Below are positions 51,828-63,766 of a stretch of DNA of 64,000 nucleotides, in pieces; the first letter of the stretch is position 1; each line of letters opens with the position of its first letter. The DNA is taken from positions 62,001 to 126,000 of the forward strand of contig NW_026894294.1 in the NCBI RefSeq assembly GCF_032452875.1, read 5' to 3'. A program made the translations under genes and the position numbers. Under the pieces are notes generated by a model. The model was not told the origin of the DNA, ran no database searches, and worked only from the letters and a program-made list of their open reading frames with translations. This DNA is from Bos javanicus (taxonomy: Eukaryota; Chordata; Mammalia; Artiodactyla; Bovidae).

Positions 51828-52068
51828 GCCTGCTGAGCTGCGTATTTACTGTCTGCTCATGTGCTTGACAATTGCCAGCTGAGCTGCACGATTCCTGCCT
51901 GTCATCTGCTTGACAATTGCCAGCTGTGCTGCGTAATTCCTGCCTGCTCAGCTGCTTGATTATTGCCAGCTGAGCAGCATGATTCCTCACAGTTGAGTCC
52001 CATGATTATTGCCTGCTGACTGTATGATTCGTGCCTACTCAGCTCTTTGTTTATTGCCTCCAGAGGCA
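51828..52068 (+). repeat. Type A island, subtype A3
   Basis: The island is intact. Its tail has lost one A (GATAGCAACATG), which lengthens the minus-strand open frame upstream by eight codons. Confidence 0.87.
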
Positions 52069-52705
52069 CATGATCAGTGTATGATAGCAACATGATCAGC
52101 GCATGATCAGTCACATGATCAGCGCCATTAAGTCACGTGATCACTACATGATAGTCATGTGATCAGTCCATGCTCAGTCACGGTATCAGTGCATGATCAG
52201 TCACGTGATCTGTGCATGATCAGCCACGTGATCAGTGCATGATCAGTCACGTGACCAGTACATGGTAGCAAAGTGATCATTGCATGATCAGCCACGTGAT
52301 CTGTGCATGATAGCCACGTGATCAGAGCATGATCAGTCACATGATACGTGTGTGATCAGCCACGTGACCAGTGCATAATATCAGTGCATGATCAGCCACG
52401 TGATCAGTGCATGATCATTCACGTGATCAGTGCATGATCAGCCACGTGATCAGTGCATGATCAGCCACGTGATCAGTGCATGATCAGCCACGTGATCAGT
52501 GCATGATCAGCCACCTGATCAGTGAATGATCAGTCACGTGACCAGTATATGGTAGCTACGTGATCATTGCATGATCAGCCACGTGATCTGTGCATGATAG
52601 CCACGTGATCAGTGCATGATCAATCACGTGATCAGTGTCTGAGCAGCCACGTGATCAGTGTATGAGCAGCCACGTGAACAGTGCATACTCAGTCACCTGA
52701 TCAGG

Positions 52706-52946
52706 GCCTGCTGAGCTGCGTATTTACTGTCTGCTCATATGCTTGACAATTGCCAGCTGAGCTGCACGATTCCTGCCTGTCATCTGCTTGACAATTGCCA
52801 GCTGTGCTGTGTAATTCCTGCCTGCTCAGCTGCTTGATTATTGCCAGCTGAGCAGCATGATTCCTCACAGCTGAGTTCCATGATTATTGCCTGCTGACTG
52901 TTTGATTCGTGCCTACTCAGATCTTTGTTTATTGCCTCCAGAGGCA
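52706..52946 (+). repeat. Type A island, subtype A3
   Basis: It carries GCTCATATGCTTG, GACTGTTTGATTCG and CTCAGATCTTTG. It is only 878 bp after the preceding A island, because its head is reduced to about 90 bp. Confidence 0.86.
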
Positions 52947-53707
52947 CATGATCAGTGTATGATAGCAAACATGCTCAGCGCATGATCAGTCACATGGTCA
53001 GCGCCATTAAGTCACGTGATCACTACATGATAGTCATGTGATCAGTCCATGCTCAGTCACGGTATCAGTGCATGATCAGCCACGTGATCAGTGCATGATC
53101 TGTCACATGATTACTCTATGATCATCCACGTGATCAGTGCATGGGCAGTCATGTGATCAGTGGATGATATAGACGTTATCAGTGCATGATTATTCTCGTG
53201 ATCAGTGCATGATAGCCACGTGATCTGTGCATGATCAGTCACCTGATGGGTGTATGATCATTCACGTGACCTGTACATGGTAGCTACATGATCATTGCAT
53301 GATCAGCCACGTGAGTAGTGCACGATAGCCACGTGATCACTGCATGATCAGTCACGTGATCAGTGCATGATCAGACACGAGATCAGTGCATGATCAGTCA
53401 CGTGATCAGTGCATGATCAGCCACGTGATCAGTGCATGACCAGGCACGTGATCAGTGCATGATCAATTACGAGATCAGTGCATGATCAGTCACGTGACCA
53501 GTACATGTTAGCTACGTGATCATTGCCAGATCAGCCACGTGAGCAGTGCATGATAGCCACGTGATCAGTGCATGATCAGCCATGTGATCAGTGCATGATC
53601 AGTCACGTGATCAGTGCATGGTCAGTCACGTGATCAGTGCATGATCAGTCACGTGATAGGTGTGTGATCAGCCACGTGAACAGTGCATGCTCAGTCACGT
53701 GATCAGG

Positions 53708-53944
53708 GCCTGCTGAGCTGCGTGATTACTGTCTGCTCATCTGCTTGACAATTTCCAGCTGAGCTGCACGATTCCTGCCTGTCATCTCCTTGACAATTGC
53801 CACCTGTGCTGCGTAATTCCTGCCTGCTCATCTACTTGATTATGGCCAGCTGAGCAGCATGATTTCTCAGAGCTGAGTTCCATGATTATAGCCTGCTGAC
53901 TGATTCCTGCCTACTCAGCTCTATGTTCATTGCCTCCAGAGGCA
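53708..53944 (+). repeat. Type B island
   Basis: It has GATTATGGCCAGC as at 16608. The tail that follows has GTCACGTGATCAATGC, where most B tails have GTCACATGATC or GTCACATAATC. Confidence 0.86.
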
Positions 53945-54170
53945 CATGATCAGTGTGTGACACCAAACATGATCAGCACATGATCAGTCACGTGATCAAT
54001 GCATGATCAGCCAGGTGATCAGTGCATGATCAATTATGTGATCAGTGCATGATCAGTCATGTGACCAGTACATGGTAGCTGCGTGATCATTGCATGATCA
54101 GCCACGTGAGCAGTGCAGGATAGGCACGTGATCAGTGCATGATCAGTCACGTGATCTGTGCATGATCAGT

Positions 54171-54600
54171 CACTAGATCAGTGCATGATCAATTACCTGA
54201 TCAGTGCATGATCAGTCACGTGACCAGTGCATGGTAGCTACGTGATCATTGCATGATCAGCCACGTGAGCAGTGCATGATAGCCACGTAATCAGTGCATG
54301 ATCAGCCACGTGATCAGTGCATGATCAGTCACGTGATCAGTGTATGATCAGCCACGTGATCAGTGCATGATCAGTCACGTGATCTGTGCATGATCAGTCA
54401 CGAGATCAGTGCATGATCAATTACCTGATCAGTGCATGATCAGTCACGTGACCAGTGCATGGTAGCTACGTGATCATTGCATGATCAGCCACGTGAGCAG
54501 TGCATGATGGCCACGTGATCAGTGCATGATCAGCCACGTGATCAGTGCATGATCAGTCACGTGATCAGTGTATGATCAGATACGTGATCAGTGCATGATC
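54171..54600 (+). repeat. 228-bp sub-repeat, two copies
   Basis: The marker is at 54171 (mutated to CACTAGATC) and at 54399 (CACGAGATC). The 228-bp period is preserved. Confidence 0.77.
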
Positions 54601-55138
54601 AGTCACCTGACCAGTACATGGTAGCTACGTGATCATTGCATGATCAGCCACGTGATCTGTGCATGATAGCCATGTGATCAGTACATGATCTGTCACATGA
54701 TACGTGTGTGATCATCCACGTGACCAGTGCATGATATCAGTGCATGATAGCCACGTGATCAGTGCATGATAGCCACGTGATGTGTGCATGATCAGTTACG
54801 TGACCAGAGTATGATCAGCCACGTGATCAGTGCATGAGTGCCACGTGATCAGTGCATGATATGTCACGTGACAGGTCTGTGATCAGCCACGTGAACAGTG
54901 CATGTTCAGCCACGTATTCAGTGCATGATAGCCACGTGATCAGTGCGTGATCAGTGCATGATCATTTACGTGAGCAGTGTTTGATCAGCCACGTGATCAG
55001 TGCATGGTCAGACACGTGAACACTGTATGATCAGCCACTTGATCAGTGCATGATATCCAAATGATCAGTGCATGATCAATCACGTGATCAGTGTATGATC
55101 AGCCACGTGAACAGTGCATGCTCAGTCACGTGATCAGG

Positions 55139-55379
55139 GCCTGCTGAGCTGCGTGATTACTGTCTGCTCATCTGCTTGACAATTGCCAGCTGAGCTGCAC
55201 GATTCCTGCCTGTCATCTGCTTGGCAATTGCCAGCTGTGCTGTGTAATTCCTGCCTGCTCAGCTGCTTGATTATTGCCAGCTGAGCAGCATGATTCCTCA
55301 CAGCTGATTTCCAACATTATTGCCTGCTGACTGTATGATTCGTGCCTACTCAGCTCTTTGTTTATTGCCTGCAGAGGCA
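55139..55379 (+). repeat. Type A island, diverged
   Basis: It carries GCTTGGCAATTG, GCTGATTTCCAACATTATTG and the dyad form TGCCTGCAGAGGCA, with a tail AAAGATGCTCAGCGC. The entry reads GTGATTACTG, as in type B. Confidence 0.85.
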
Positions 55380-55980
55380 CATGATCAGTGTATGATAGCA
55401 AAGATGCTCAGCGCATGATCAGTCACATGGTCAGCGCCATTAAGTCACGTGATCACTACATGATAGTCATGTGATCAGTCCATGCTCAGTCACGGTATCA
55501 GTGCATGATCAGCCACGTGATCACTGCATGATCTGTCACATGATTAGTGTATGATCATCCACGTGATCAGTGCATGGGCAGTCATGTGATCAGTGGATGA
55601 TATAGACGTGATCAGTGCATGATCAGTCTCGTGATCAGTGCATGATAGCCACGTGATCAGTGCATGATCAGTCACCTGATGGGTGTATGATCATTCACGT
55701 GACCTGTACATGGTAGCTACATGATCATTGCATGACCAGCCACGTGAGTAGTGCACGATAGCCACGTGATCACTGCATGATCAGACACGTGATCAGTGCA
55801 TGTGGAGTCATGTAGTCAATGCATGATAGCGCCGTGATCAGTGCACGATCAGTCCCGTGATGAGTGTATGATCAGCCAAGTGATCAGTGCATGATCAGTC
55901 ACATGATCATTTCATGATCAGTCACGTGATAAGTGTGTGATCAGCCACAAGAACAGTGCATGCTCAGTCACGTGATCAGG

Positions 55981-56217
55981 GCCTGCTGAGCTGCGTGATT
56001 ATTGTCTTCTCATCTGCTTGACAATTTCCAGTTGAGCTGCACGATTCCTGTCTGTCATCTCCTTGACAATTGCCACCTGTGCTGCGTAATTCCTGCCTGC
56101 TCATCTACTTGATTATTGCCAGCTGAGCAGCATGATTTCTCAGAACTGAGTTCCATTATTATAGCCTGCTTACTGATTCCTGCCTACTCAGCTCTATGTT
56201 CATTGCCTCCAGAGGCA
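55981..56217 (+). repeat. Type B island, diverged
   Basis: It carries GATTATTGTCTTCTC, CCAGTTGAGC, CCTGTCTGTC, CAGAACTGAG, CCATTATTATAG and GCTTACTGATTCC, the most substituted intact B copy. The dyad is intact. Confidence 0.84.
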
Positions 56218-56443
56218 CATGATCAGTGTGTGACACCAAACATGATCAGCACATGATCAGTCACATGATCAATGCATGATAAGCCAGGTGATTAGTGCAT
56301 GATCAATTATGTGATCAGTGCATGATCAGTCATGTGACCAGTACATGGTAGCTGCGTGATCATTGCATGAGCAGCCACGTGAGCAGTTTATGATAGCCAC
56401 GTGATCAGTGCATGATCAGTCACGTGATCTGTGCATGATCAGT

Positions 56444-57075
56444 CACGAGATCAGTGCATGATCAATTACCTGATCAGTGCATGATCAGTCACGTGACCAG
56501 TGCATGGTAGCTACGTGATCATTGCATGATCAGCCACGTGAGCAGTGCATGATAGCCACGTGATCAGTGCATGATCAGCCACGTGATCAGTGCATGATCA
56601 GTCACGTGATCAGTGTATGATCAGCCACGTGATCAGTGCATGATCAGTCACGTGATCTGTGCATGATCAGTCACGAGATCAGTGCATGATCAATTACCTG
56701 ATCAGTACATGATCAGTCACGTGACCAGTGCATGGTAGCTACGTGATCATTGCATGATCAGCCACGTGAGCAGTGCATGATAGCCACGTGATCAGTGCAT
56801 GATCAGCCACGTGATCAGTGCATGATCAGTCACGTGATCAGTGTATGATCAGCCACGTGATCAGTGCATGATCAGTCACGTGATCTGTGCATGATTAGTC
56901 ACGAGATCAGTGCATGATCAATTACCTGATCAGTGCATGATCAGTCACGTGACCAGTGCATGGTAGCTACGTGATCATTGCATGATCAGCCACGTGAGCA
57001 GTGCATGATAGCCACGTGATCAGTGCATGATCAGCCACGTGATCAGTGCATGATCAGTCACGTGATCTGTGCATG
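56444..57075 (+). repeat. 228-bp sub-repeat, three copies
   Basis: The marker CACGAGATC lies at 56444, 56672 and 56900, exactly 228 bp apart. The third copy breaks off near 57075. This is one copy more than the related tracts at 17.1, 23.2 and 54.2 kb. Confidence 0.8.
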
Positions 57076-57513
57076 TTAGCCACGTGATCAGTGCATGATC
57101 AGTCACATGATATGTGTGTGATCAGCCACGTGACCAGTGCATGATATCAGTGCATGATAGCCACGTCATCAGTGCATGATTAGTCACGTGACCAGTATAT
57201 GGTAGCTCAGTGATTATACCTTGACGAGCCACGTGATCAGTGCCTGATAGCCACGTGATGTGTGCATGATCAGTTACGTGAGTAGAGTATGATCAGCCAC
57301 GTTATCAGTGCATGAGTGCCACGTGATCAGTGCATGATCAGTTATGTGAGCAGTGTATGATCAGCCACGTGATCAGTGCATGGTCAGACACGTGAACAGT
57401 GTATGATCAGCCACGTGATCAGTGCATGATATCAAGTGATCAGTGCATGATCAATCACGTGATCAGTGTATGATCAGCCACGTGAACAGTGCATGCTCAG
57501 TCACGTGATCAGG

Positions 57514-57754
57514 GCCTGCTGAGCTGCGTGATTACTGTCTGCTCATCTGCTTGACAATTTCCAGCTGAGCTGCACGATTCCTGCCTGTCATCTGCTTGAC
57601 AATTCCCAGCTGTGCTGTGTAATTCCTGCCTGCTCAGCTGCTTGATTATTGCCAGCTGAGCAGTATGATTCCTCACAGCTGAGTTCCATGATTATTGCCT
57701 GCTGACTGTATGATTCGTGCCTACTCAGCTCTTTGTTTATTGCCTCCAGAGGCA
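57514..57754 (+). repeat. Type A island, subtype A3
   Basis: It carries GACAATTCCCAGC, GAGCAGTATGATTCC and a B-like entry (GTGATTACTG, GACAATTTCC). The tail reads CATGGCTAGCGCC, creating GCTAGC. Confidence 0.86.
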
Positions 57755-59347
57755 CATGATCAGTGTATGATAGCAAACATGCTCAGCGCATGATCAGTCA
57801 CATGGCTAGCGCCATTAAGTCACGTGATCACTACATGATAGTCATGTGATCAGTCCATGCTCAGTCACGGTATCAGTGCATTATCAGCCACGTGATCACT
57901 GCATGATCTGTCACATGATTAGTGTATGATCATCCACGTGATCAGTGCATGGGCAGTCATGTGATCAGTGGATGATATAGACATGATCAGTGCATGATCA
58001 GTCTCGTGATCAGTGCATGATAGCCACGTGATCAGTGCATGATCAGTCACCTGATGGGTGTATGATCATTCACGTGACCTGTACATGGTAGCTACATGAT
58101 CATTGCATGATCAGCCACGTGAGTAGTGCACGATAGCCACGTGATCACTGCATGATCAGACACGTGATCAGTGCATGATCAGACATGTGACCAGTACATG
58201 GTAGCTGCGTGATCATTGCCTGATCAGCCACCTGAGCAGTGCATGATAGCCACGTGATCAGTGCATGATCAGACACGAGATCAGTGCATGATCAGTCACG
58301 TGATCAGTGCATGATCAGCCACGTGATTAGTGCATGACCAGGCACGTGATCAGTGTATGTCCAGCCAAGTGATCAGTGCATGATAGCCACGTGATCAGTG
58401 CATGATCAGTCACGTGATCAGTGTTTGATCAGCCACGTGATCAGTGCATGATCAGCCACATGATCAGTGCATGATCAATTACGTGATCAGTGCATGATCA
58501 GTCACGTGACCAGTACATGGTAGCTCCGTGATCATTGCATGATCAGCCACGTGAGCAGTGCATGTGGAGTCATGTAGTCAATGCATGATAGCGCCGTGAT
58601 CAGTGCACGATCAGTCCCGTGATGAGTGTGTGATAAGCCAAGTGATCAGTGCAAGATAGCTACGTGACCAGTGCATGATATCAGTGCATGATAGCCACGT
58701 GATCAGTGCATGATCAGTCACGTGATCAGTGCATGATCAGCCACGTGATCAGTGCATGATCAGTCACGTGACCAGTACATGGTAGTTACGTGATCATTGC
58801 ATGATCAGCCACGTGATCTGTGCACGATAGCCACGTGATCAGTGCATGATCAGTCACGTGATACGTGTGTGATCAGCCACGTGACCAGTGCATGATATCA
58901 GTGCATGAACAGCCACGTGATCAGTGCATGATCAGTCACGTGACCAGTACATGGTAGCTACATGATCATTGCATGATCAGCCAAGTGATCTGTGCATGAT
59001 AGCCACGTGATCAGTGCATGATCAGTCACGTGATACATGTGTGATCAGCCACGTGATCAGTGCATGATATCCACGTGATCAGTGCAGGATAGCCACGTGA
59101 TCACTTCATGATTAGTCATGTGATCTGTACATTATCAGTCAAGTGATACGTGTCTGATCAGCCACCGGATCAGTGCGTGATGGGCCACGTGATCAGTGCA
59201 GGATCAATTACGTGATCAGTGCATGATCAGTCACGAGACCAGTACATGGTTGCTACGTGATCGTTGCATGATCAGCCACGTGAGCAGAGCATGATAGCCA
59301 AGTGATCAGTGCATTATCAATCACATGATCAGTACATGATCAGTCAC

Positions 59348-62167
59348 GTGAAGAGTGCATGATCATTTACGTGATCTGTGCATGATCAGTCACATGACCA
59401 GTATATGGTAGCTTCGTGATCATTCCATGAAGAACCACGTGAGCAGTGCATGATAGCCACGTGATGTGTGCATGATGAGTTACATGAGCAGAGTATGATC
59501 AGCCACGTGTTCAGTGCATGCGTGCTACGTGATCAGTGCATGATATGTCAGGTGACAGGTGTGTGATCAGCCACGTGAACAGTGCATGATCAGCCACGTG
59601 ATCAGTGCATGACCAGGCACGTGATCAGTGTATGTCCAGCCAAGTGATCAGTGCATGATAGCCACGTGATCAGTGCATGATCAGTCACGTGATCATTGCA
59701 TGATCAATTACGTTATCAGTGCATGATCAGTCACGTGACCAGTACATGGTAGCTACGTGATCATTGCCAGATCAGCCACGTGAGCAGTGCATGATAGCCA
59801 CGTGATCAGTGCATGATCAGCCATGTGATCAGTGCATGATCACTGACGTGATCAGTGCATGGTCAGTCATGTGATCAGTGCATTATCATCCACGTGATCA
59901 GTGCATGTGGAGTCATGTAGTCAATGCATGATAGCGCCATGATCAGTGCACGATCAGTCCCGTGATGAGTGTATGATCAGCCAAGTGATCAGTGCAAGAT
60001 AGCTACGTGATCAGTGCATGATCAGTCACATGATAAGTGCATGATCAGTCACGTGATAGGTGTGTGATCAGCCATGTGAGCAGTGCATGCTCAGTCACGT
60101 GATCAGGGCCTGCTGAGCTGCGTGATTACTGTCTGCTCATCTGCTTGACAATTTCCAGTTGAGCTGCACGATTCCTGCCTCTCATCTCCTTGACAATTGC
60201 CACCTGTGCTACGTAATTCCTGCCTGCTCATCTACTTGATTATTGCCAGCTGAGCAGCATGATTTCTCAGAGCTGAGTTCCATGATTATAGCCTGCTGAC
60301 TGATTCCTGCCTTCTCAGCTCTATGTTCATTGCGTCCAGAGGCACATGATCAGTGTGTGACACCAAACATGATCAGCATATGATCAGTCAAATGATCAAT
60401 GCATGATAAGCCAGGTGATCAGTGCATGATGAATTATGTGATCAGTGCATGATCAGTCATGTGACCAGTACATGGTAACTGCGTGATTATTGCATGATCA
60501 GCCACGTGAACAGTGCATGATAGCCACGTGATCAGTGCATGATCAGTCACGTGATCTGTGCATGATCAGTCACTTGATCTGTGCATGATCAGTCACGTGA
60601 TCAGTGCATGATCAGCCACGTGCTCAGTGCATGAACAGTCACGTGACCAGTACATGGTAGCTACGTGATCATTGCATGATCAGCCACGTGATCTGTGCAT
60701 GATAGCCACGTGATCAGTGCATGATCAGTCACATGATACGTGTGTGATCAGCCACGTGACCAGTGCATGATATCAGTGCATCATAGCCACGTGATCAGTG
60801 CATGATCAGTCACGTGAGCAGTGCATGATCAGTCACGTGATCAGTGCATGATCAGCCGCGTGATCAGTGCATGATCAGCCACGTGATCAGTGCATGTTCA
60901 GTCACGTGATCAGTGCATGATCAGCCACGTGATCAGTGCATGATCAGTAACGTGACCAGTACATGGTAGCTACGTGATCATTGCATGATCAGCCACGTGA
61001 TCTGTGCATGATAGCAACGTGATCAGTGCATGATCAGTCACGTGACAGGTGTGTGATCAGCCACGTGAAAAGTGCATGTTCAGCCACGTATTCAGTGAAT
61101 GATAGCCAAGTGATCAGTGCATGATCAGTTACATGAGCAGTGTATGATCAGCCACGTGATCAGTGCATGGTCAGACACGTGAACACTGTATGATCAGCCA
61201 CGTGATCAGTGCATGATATCCAAGTGATCAGTGCATGATCAGTCACTTGATCAGTGCATGATAGCCACGTGATCAGTGCATGATCAGTTACGTGAGCAGT
61301 GTATGATGAGCCACGTGATCAGTGCATGATATCCAGGTGATCAGGGCATGATCAGTCACGTGACCTGTGCATGATCAGTCACTTGATCAGTGCATGATAG
61401 CCACGTGATCAGTGCATGATCAGTTACGTGAACAGTGTATGATGAGCCACATGAGCAGTGCATGGTCAGACACGTGAACAGTGTATGATCAAACACGTGA
61501 TCAGTGCATGATATCCACGTGATCAGTGCATGGTGAGTCTCCTGAACAGTGCATGATCAGGCACGTGATCAGTGCATGATCAGCCACGTGATCAGTGCAT
61601 GATCAGTCACGTGACCAGTACATGGTAGCTACGTGATCATTGCATGATCAGCCACGTCATCTGTGCATGATAGCAACATGATCAGTGCATGATCAGTCAC
61701 GTAATACGTGTGTGATCAGCCACGTGACCAGTGCATGATATCAGTGCATGATCAGCCACGTGATCAGTGCATGATCAGTCACGTGACCAGTACATGGTAG
61801 CTAAGTGATCATTGCATGATAGCCACGTGATCAGTGCATGATCAGTCACGTGATACATGTGTGATTAGCCACATGATCAGTGCATGATATCCACGTGATC
61901 AGTGCAGGATAGCCACGTGATCACTTCATGATTAGTCACGTGATCTGTACATGATCAGTCAAGTGATACGTGTCTGATGAGCCACCGGATCAGTGCGTGA
62001 TGCGCCACGTGATCAGTACAGGATCAATTACATTATCAGTGCATGATCACTCACGAGAACAGTACATGGTTGCTACGTGATCGTTGCATGATCAGCCAAG
62101 TGAGCAGAGCATGATAGCCACGTGATCAGTGCATTATCAATCACATGATCAGTACATGATCAGTCAC
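59348..62167 (+). repeat. Higher-order block 15 (head without A; B only)
   Basis: The head segment is followed for about 230 bp by its normal sequence and then switches, near 59580, into core tract without reaching an A island. A B island follows at 60108. The rest (60.4-62.2 kb) is core with several repeats of the GATATCAGTGCATGAT and GATAGCCACGTGATCAG variants. No gene. Confidence 0.78.
60108..60344 (+). repeat. Type B island
   Basis: It carries CCAGTTGAGC, TGCCTCTCATC, CTACGTAATTCC and CCTTCTCAGC, with the dyad mutated to TGCGTCCAGAGGCA. Confidence 0.85.
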
Positions 62168-62245
62168 GTGAACAGTGCATGATCATTTACGTGATCAGTG
62201 TATGATCAGCCACGTGAACAGTGCATGCTCAGTCACGTGATCAGG

Positions 62246-62485
62246 GCCTGCTGAACTGCGTGATTACTGTCTGCTCATCTGCTTGACAACTGCCAGCTGA
62301 GCTGCACGATTCCTGCCTGTCATCTGCTTGACAATTGCCAGCTGTGCTGCGTAATTCCTGCCTGCTCAGCTGCTTGATTTTGCCAGCTGAGCAGCATGAT
62401 TCCTCACAGCTGAGTTCCATGATTATTGCCTGCTGACTGTATGATTCGTGCCTACTCAGCTCTTTGTTTATTGCCTCCAGAGGCA
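62246..62485 (+). repeat. Type A island with 1-bp deletion
   Basis: GCTTGATTTTGCC has lost one base. As at 36205, this lengthens the minus-strand frame to 88 codons with an out-of-frame half. The entry GCTGAACTGCGTGATTACTG is B-like. Confidence 0.86.
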
Positions 62486-63766
62486 CATGATCAGTGTATG
62501 ATAGCAAACATGATCAGCGCATTATCATTCTCATGGTCAGCGCCATTAAGTCACGTGATCACTACATGATAGTCATGTGATCAGTCCATGCTCAGTCACG
62601 TGATCAGTGCATGATCAGCCACGTGATCAGTGCATGATCTGTCACATGATTAGTGTATGATCATCCACGTGATCAGTGCATGGGCAGTCATGTACTCAGC
62701 GGATGATATAGACGTGATCAGTGCATGATCAGTCTCGTGATCAGTGCATGATAGCCACGTGATCAGTGCATGATCAGTCACCTGATGGGTGTATGATCAT
62801 TCACGTGACCTCTACATGGTAGCTACATGATCATTGCATGATCAGCCACGTGAGTAGTGCCTGATAGCCACGTGATGAGTGCATGATCAGTGACGTGATC
62901 ACTACATGATAGTCATGTGATCAGTCCATGCTCAGTCACGGTATCAGTGCATGATCAACCACGTGATCAGTGCACAATAGCCAGGTAATGAGTGCATGAT
63001 AGCCAGATGATCAGTGCATTATCTGTCACGTGATCAGTGTATGATCAGCCAAGTAATCAGTGCATGATTGCCAACTGATCAGTGGATGATCAGTCACGTG
63101 ATCAGTGCATGGTCATTCACTTGATCAGTGCATGATCAGCCAGGTGAATAGTGCATGATCAATTACGTGATCAGTGCATGATCAGTCAGGTGATCAGTAC
63201 ATGATCAGTCACGTGAACAGTGCATGATCAGTCATGTGATCAGTGTATGACCAGCCAAGTGATCAGTGCATGATAGCCACGTGATCAGTGCATGATCAGT
63301 CACGTGATCAGTGCATGATCAGTCACGTGATCAGTGTTTGATCAGCCACATGATCAGTGCATGATCAGCCAAATGATCAGTGAATGATCAATTACGTGAT
63401 CAGTGCATGATCAGCCACGTGATCAGTGAATGATCAGTCACGTGATCAGTGCATGGTCAGTCACGTGATCAGTGCATGATCATCCACGTGATCAGTGCAT
63501 GTGGAGTCATGTAGACAATGCATGATAGCGCCGTGATCAGTGCGCGATCAGTCCCGTGATGAGGGTATGATCAACCAAGTGATCAGTGCAAGATAGCTAC
63601 GTGATCAGTGCATGATCAGCCACGTCATCAGTGCATGATAGCCAGGTGAGCAGTGCATACAATCACGTGATCAGTGCATGAGAGCCACGTGATCAGTGCA
63701 TGATTATTCACGTGATAGGTGTGTGATCAGCCACGTGAACAGTGCATGCTCAGTCACGTGATAAGG

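Larger units (their letters stand above)
51364..59347 (+). repeat. Higher-order block 14 (A-A-B-A-B-A)
   Basis: This is the longest block: A at 51828, 52706, 55139 and 57514, B at 53708 and 55981. The first two A islands are only 878 bp apart. The 52.6-54.6 kb part is most like block 4. A 228-bp sub-repeat occurs twice near 54.2 kb and three times from 56.4 kb. Islands here share AACATGCTCAGCGC tails, unlike those of blocks 1-3. Confidence 0.8.
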
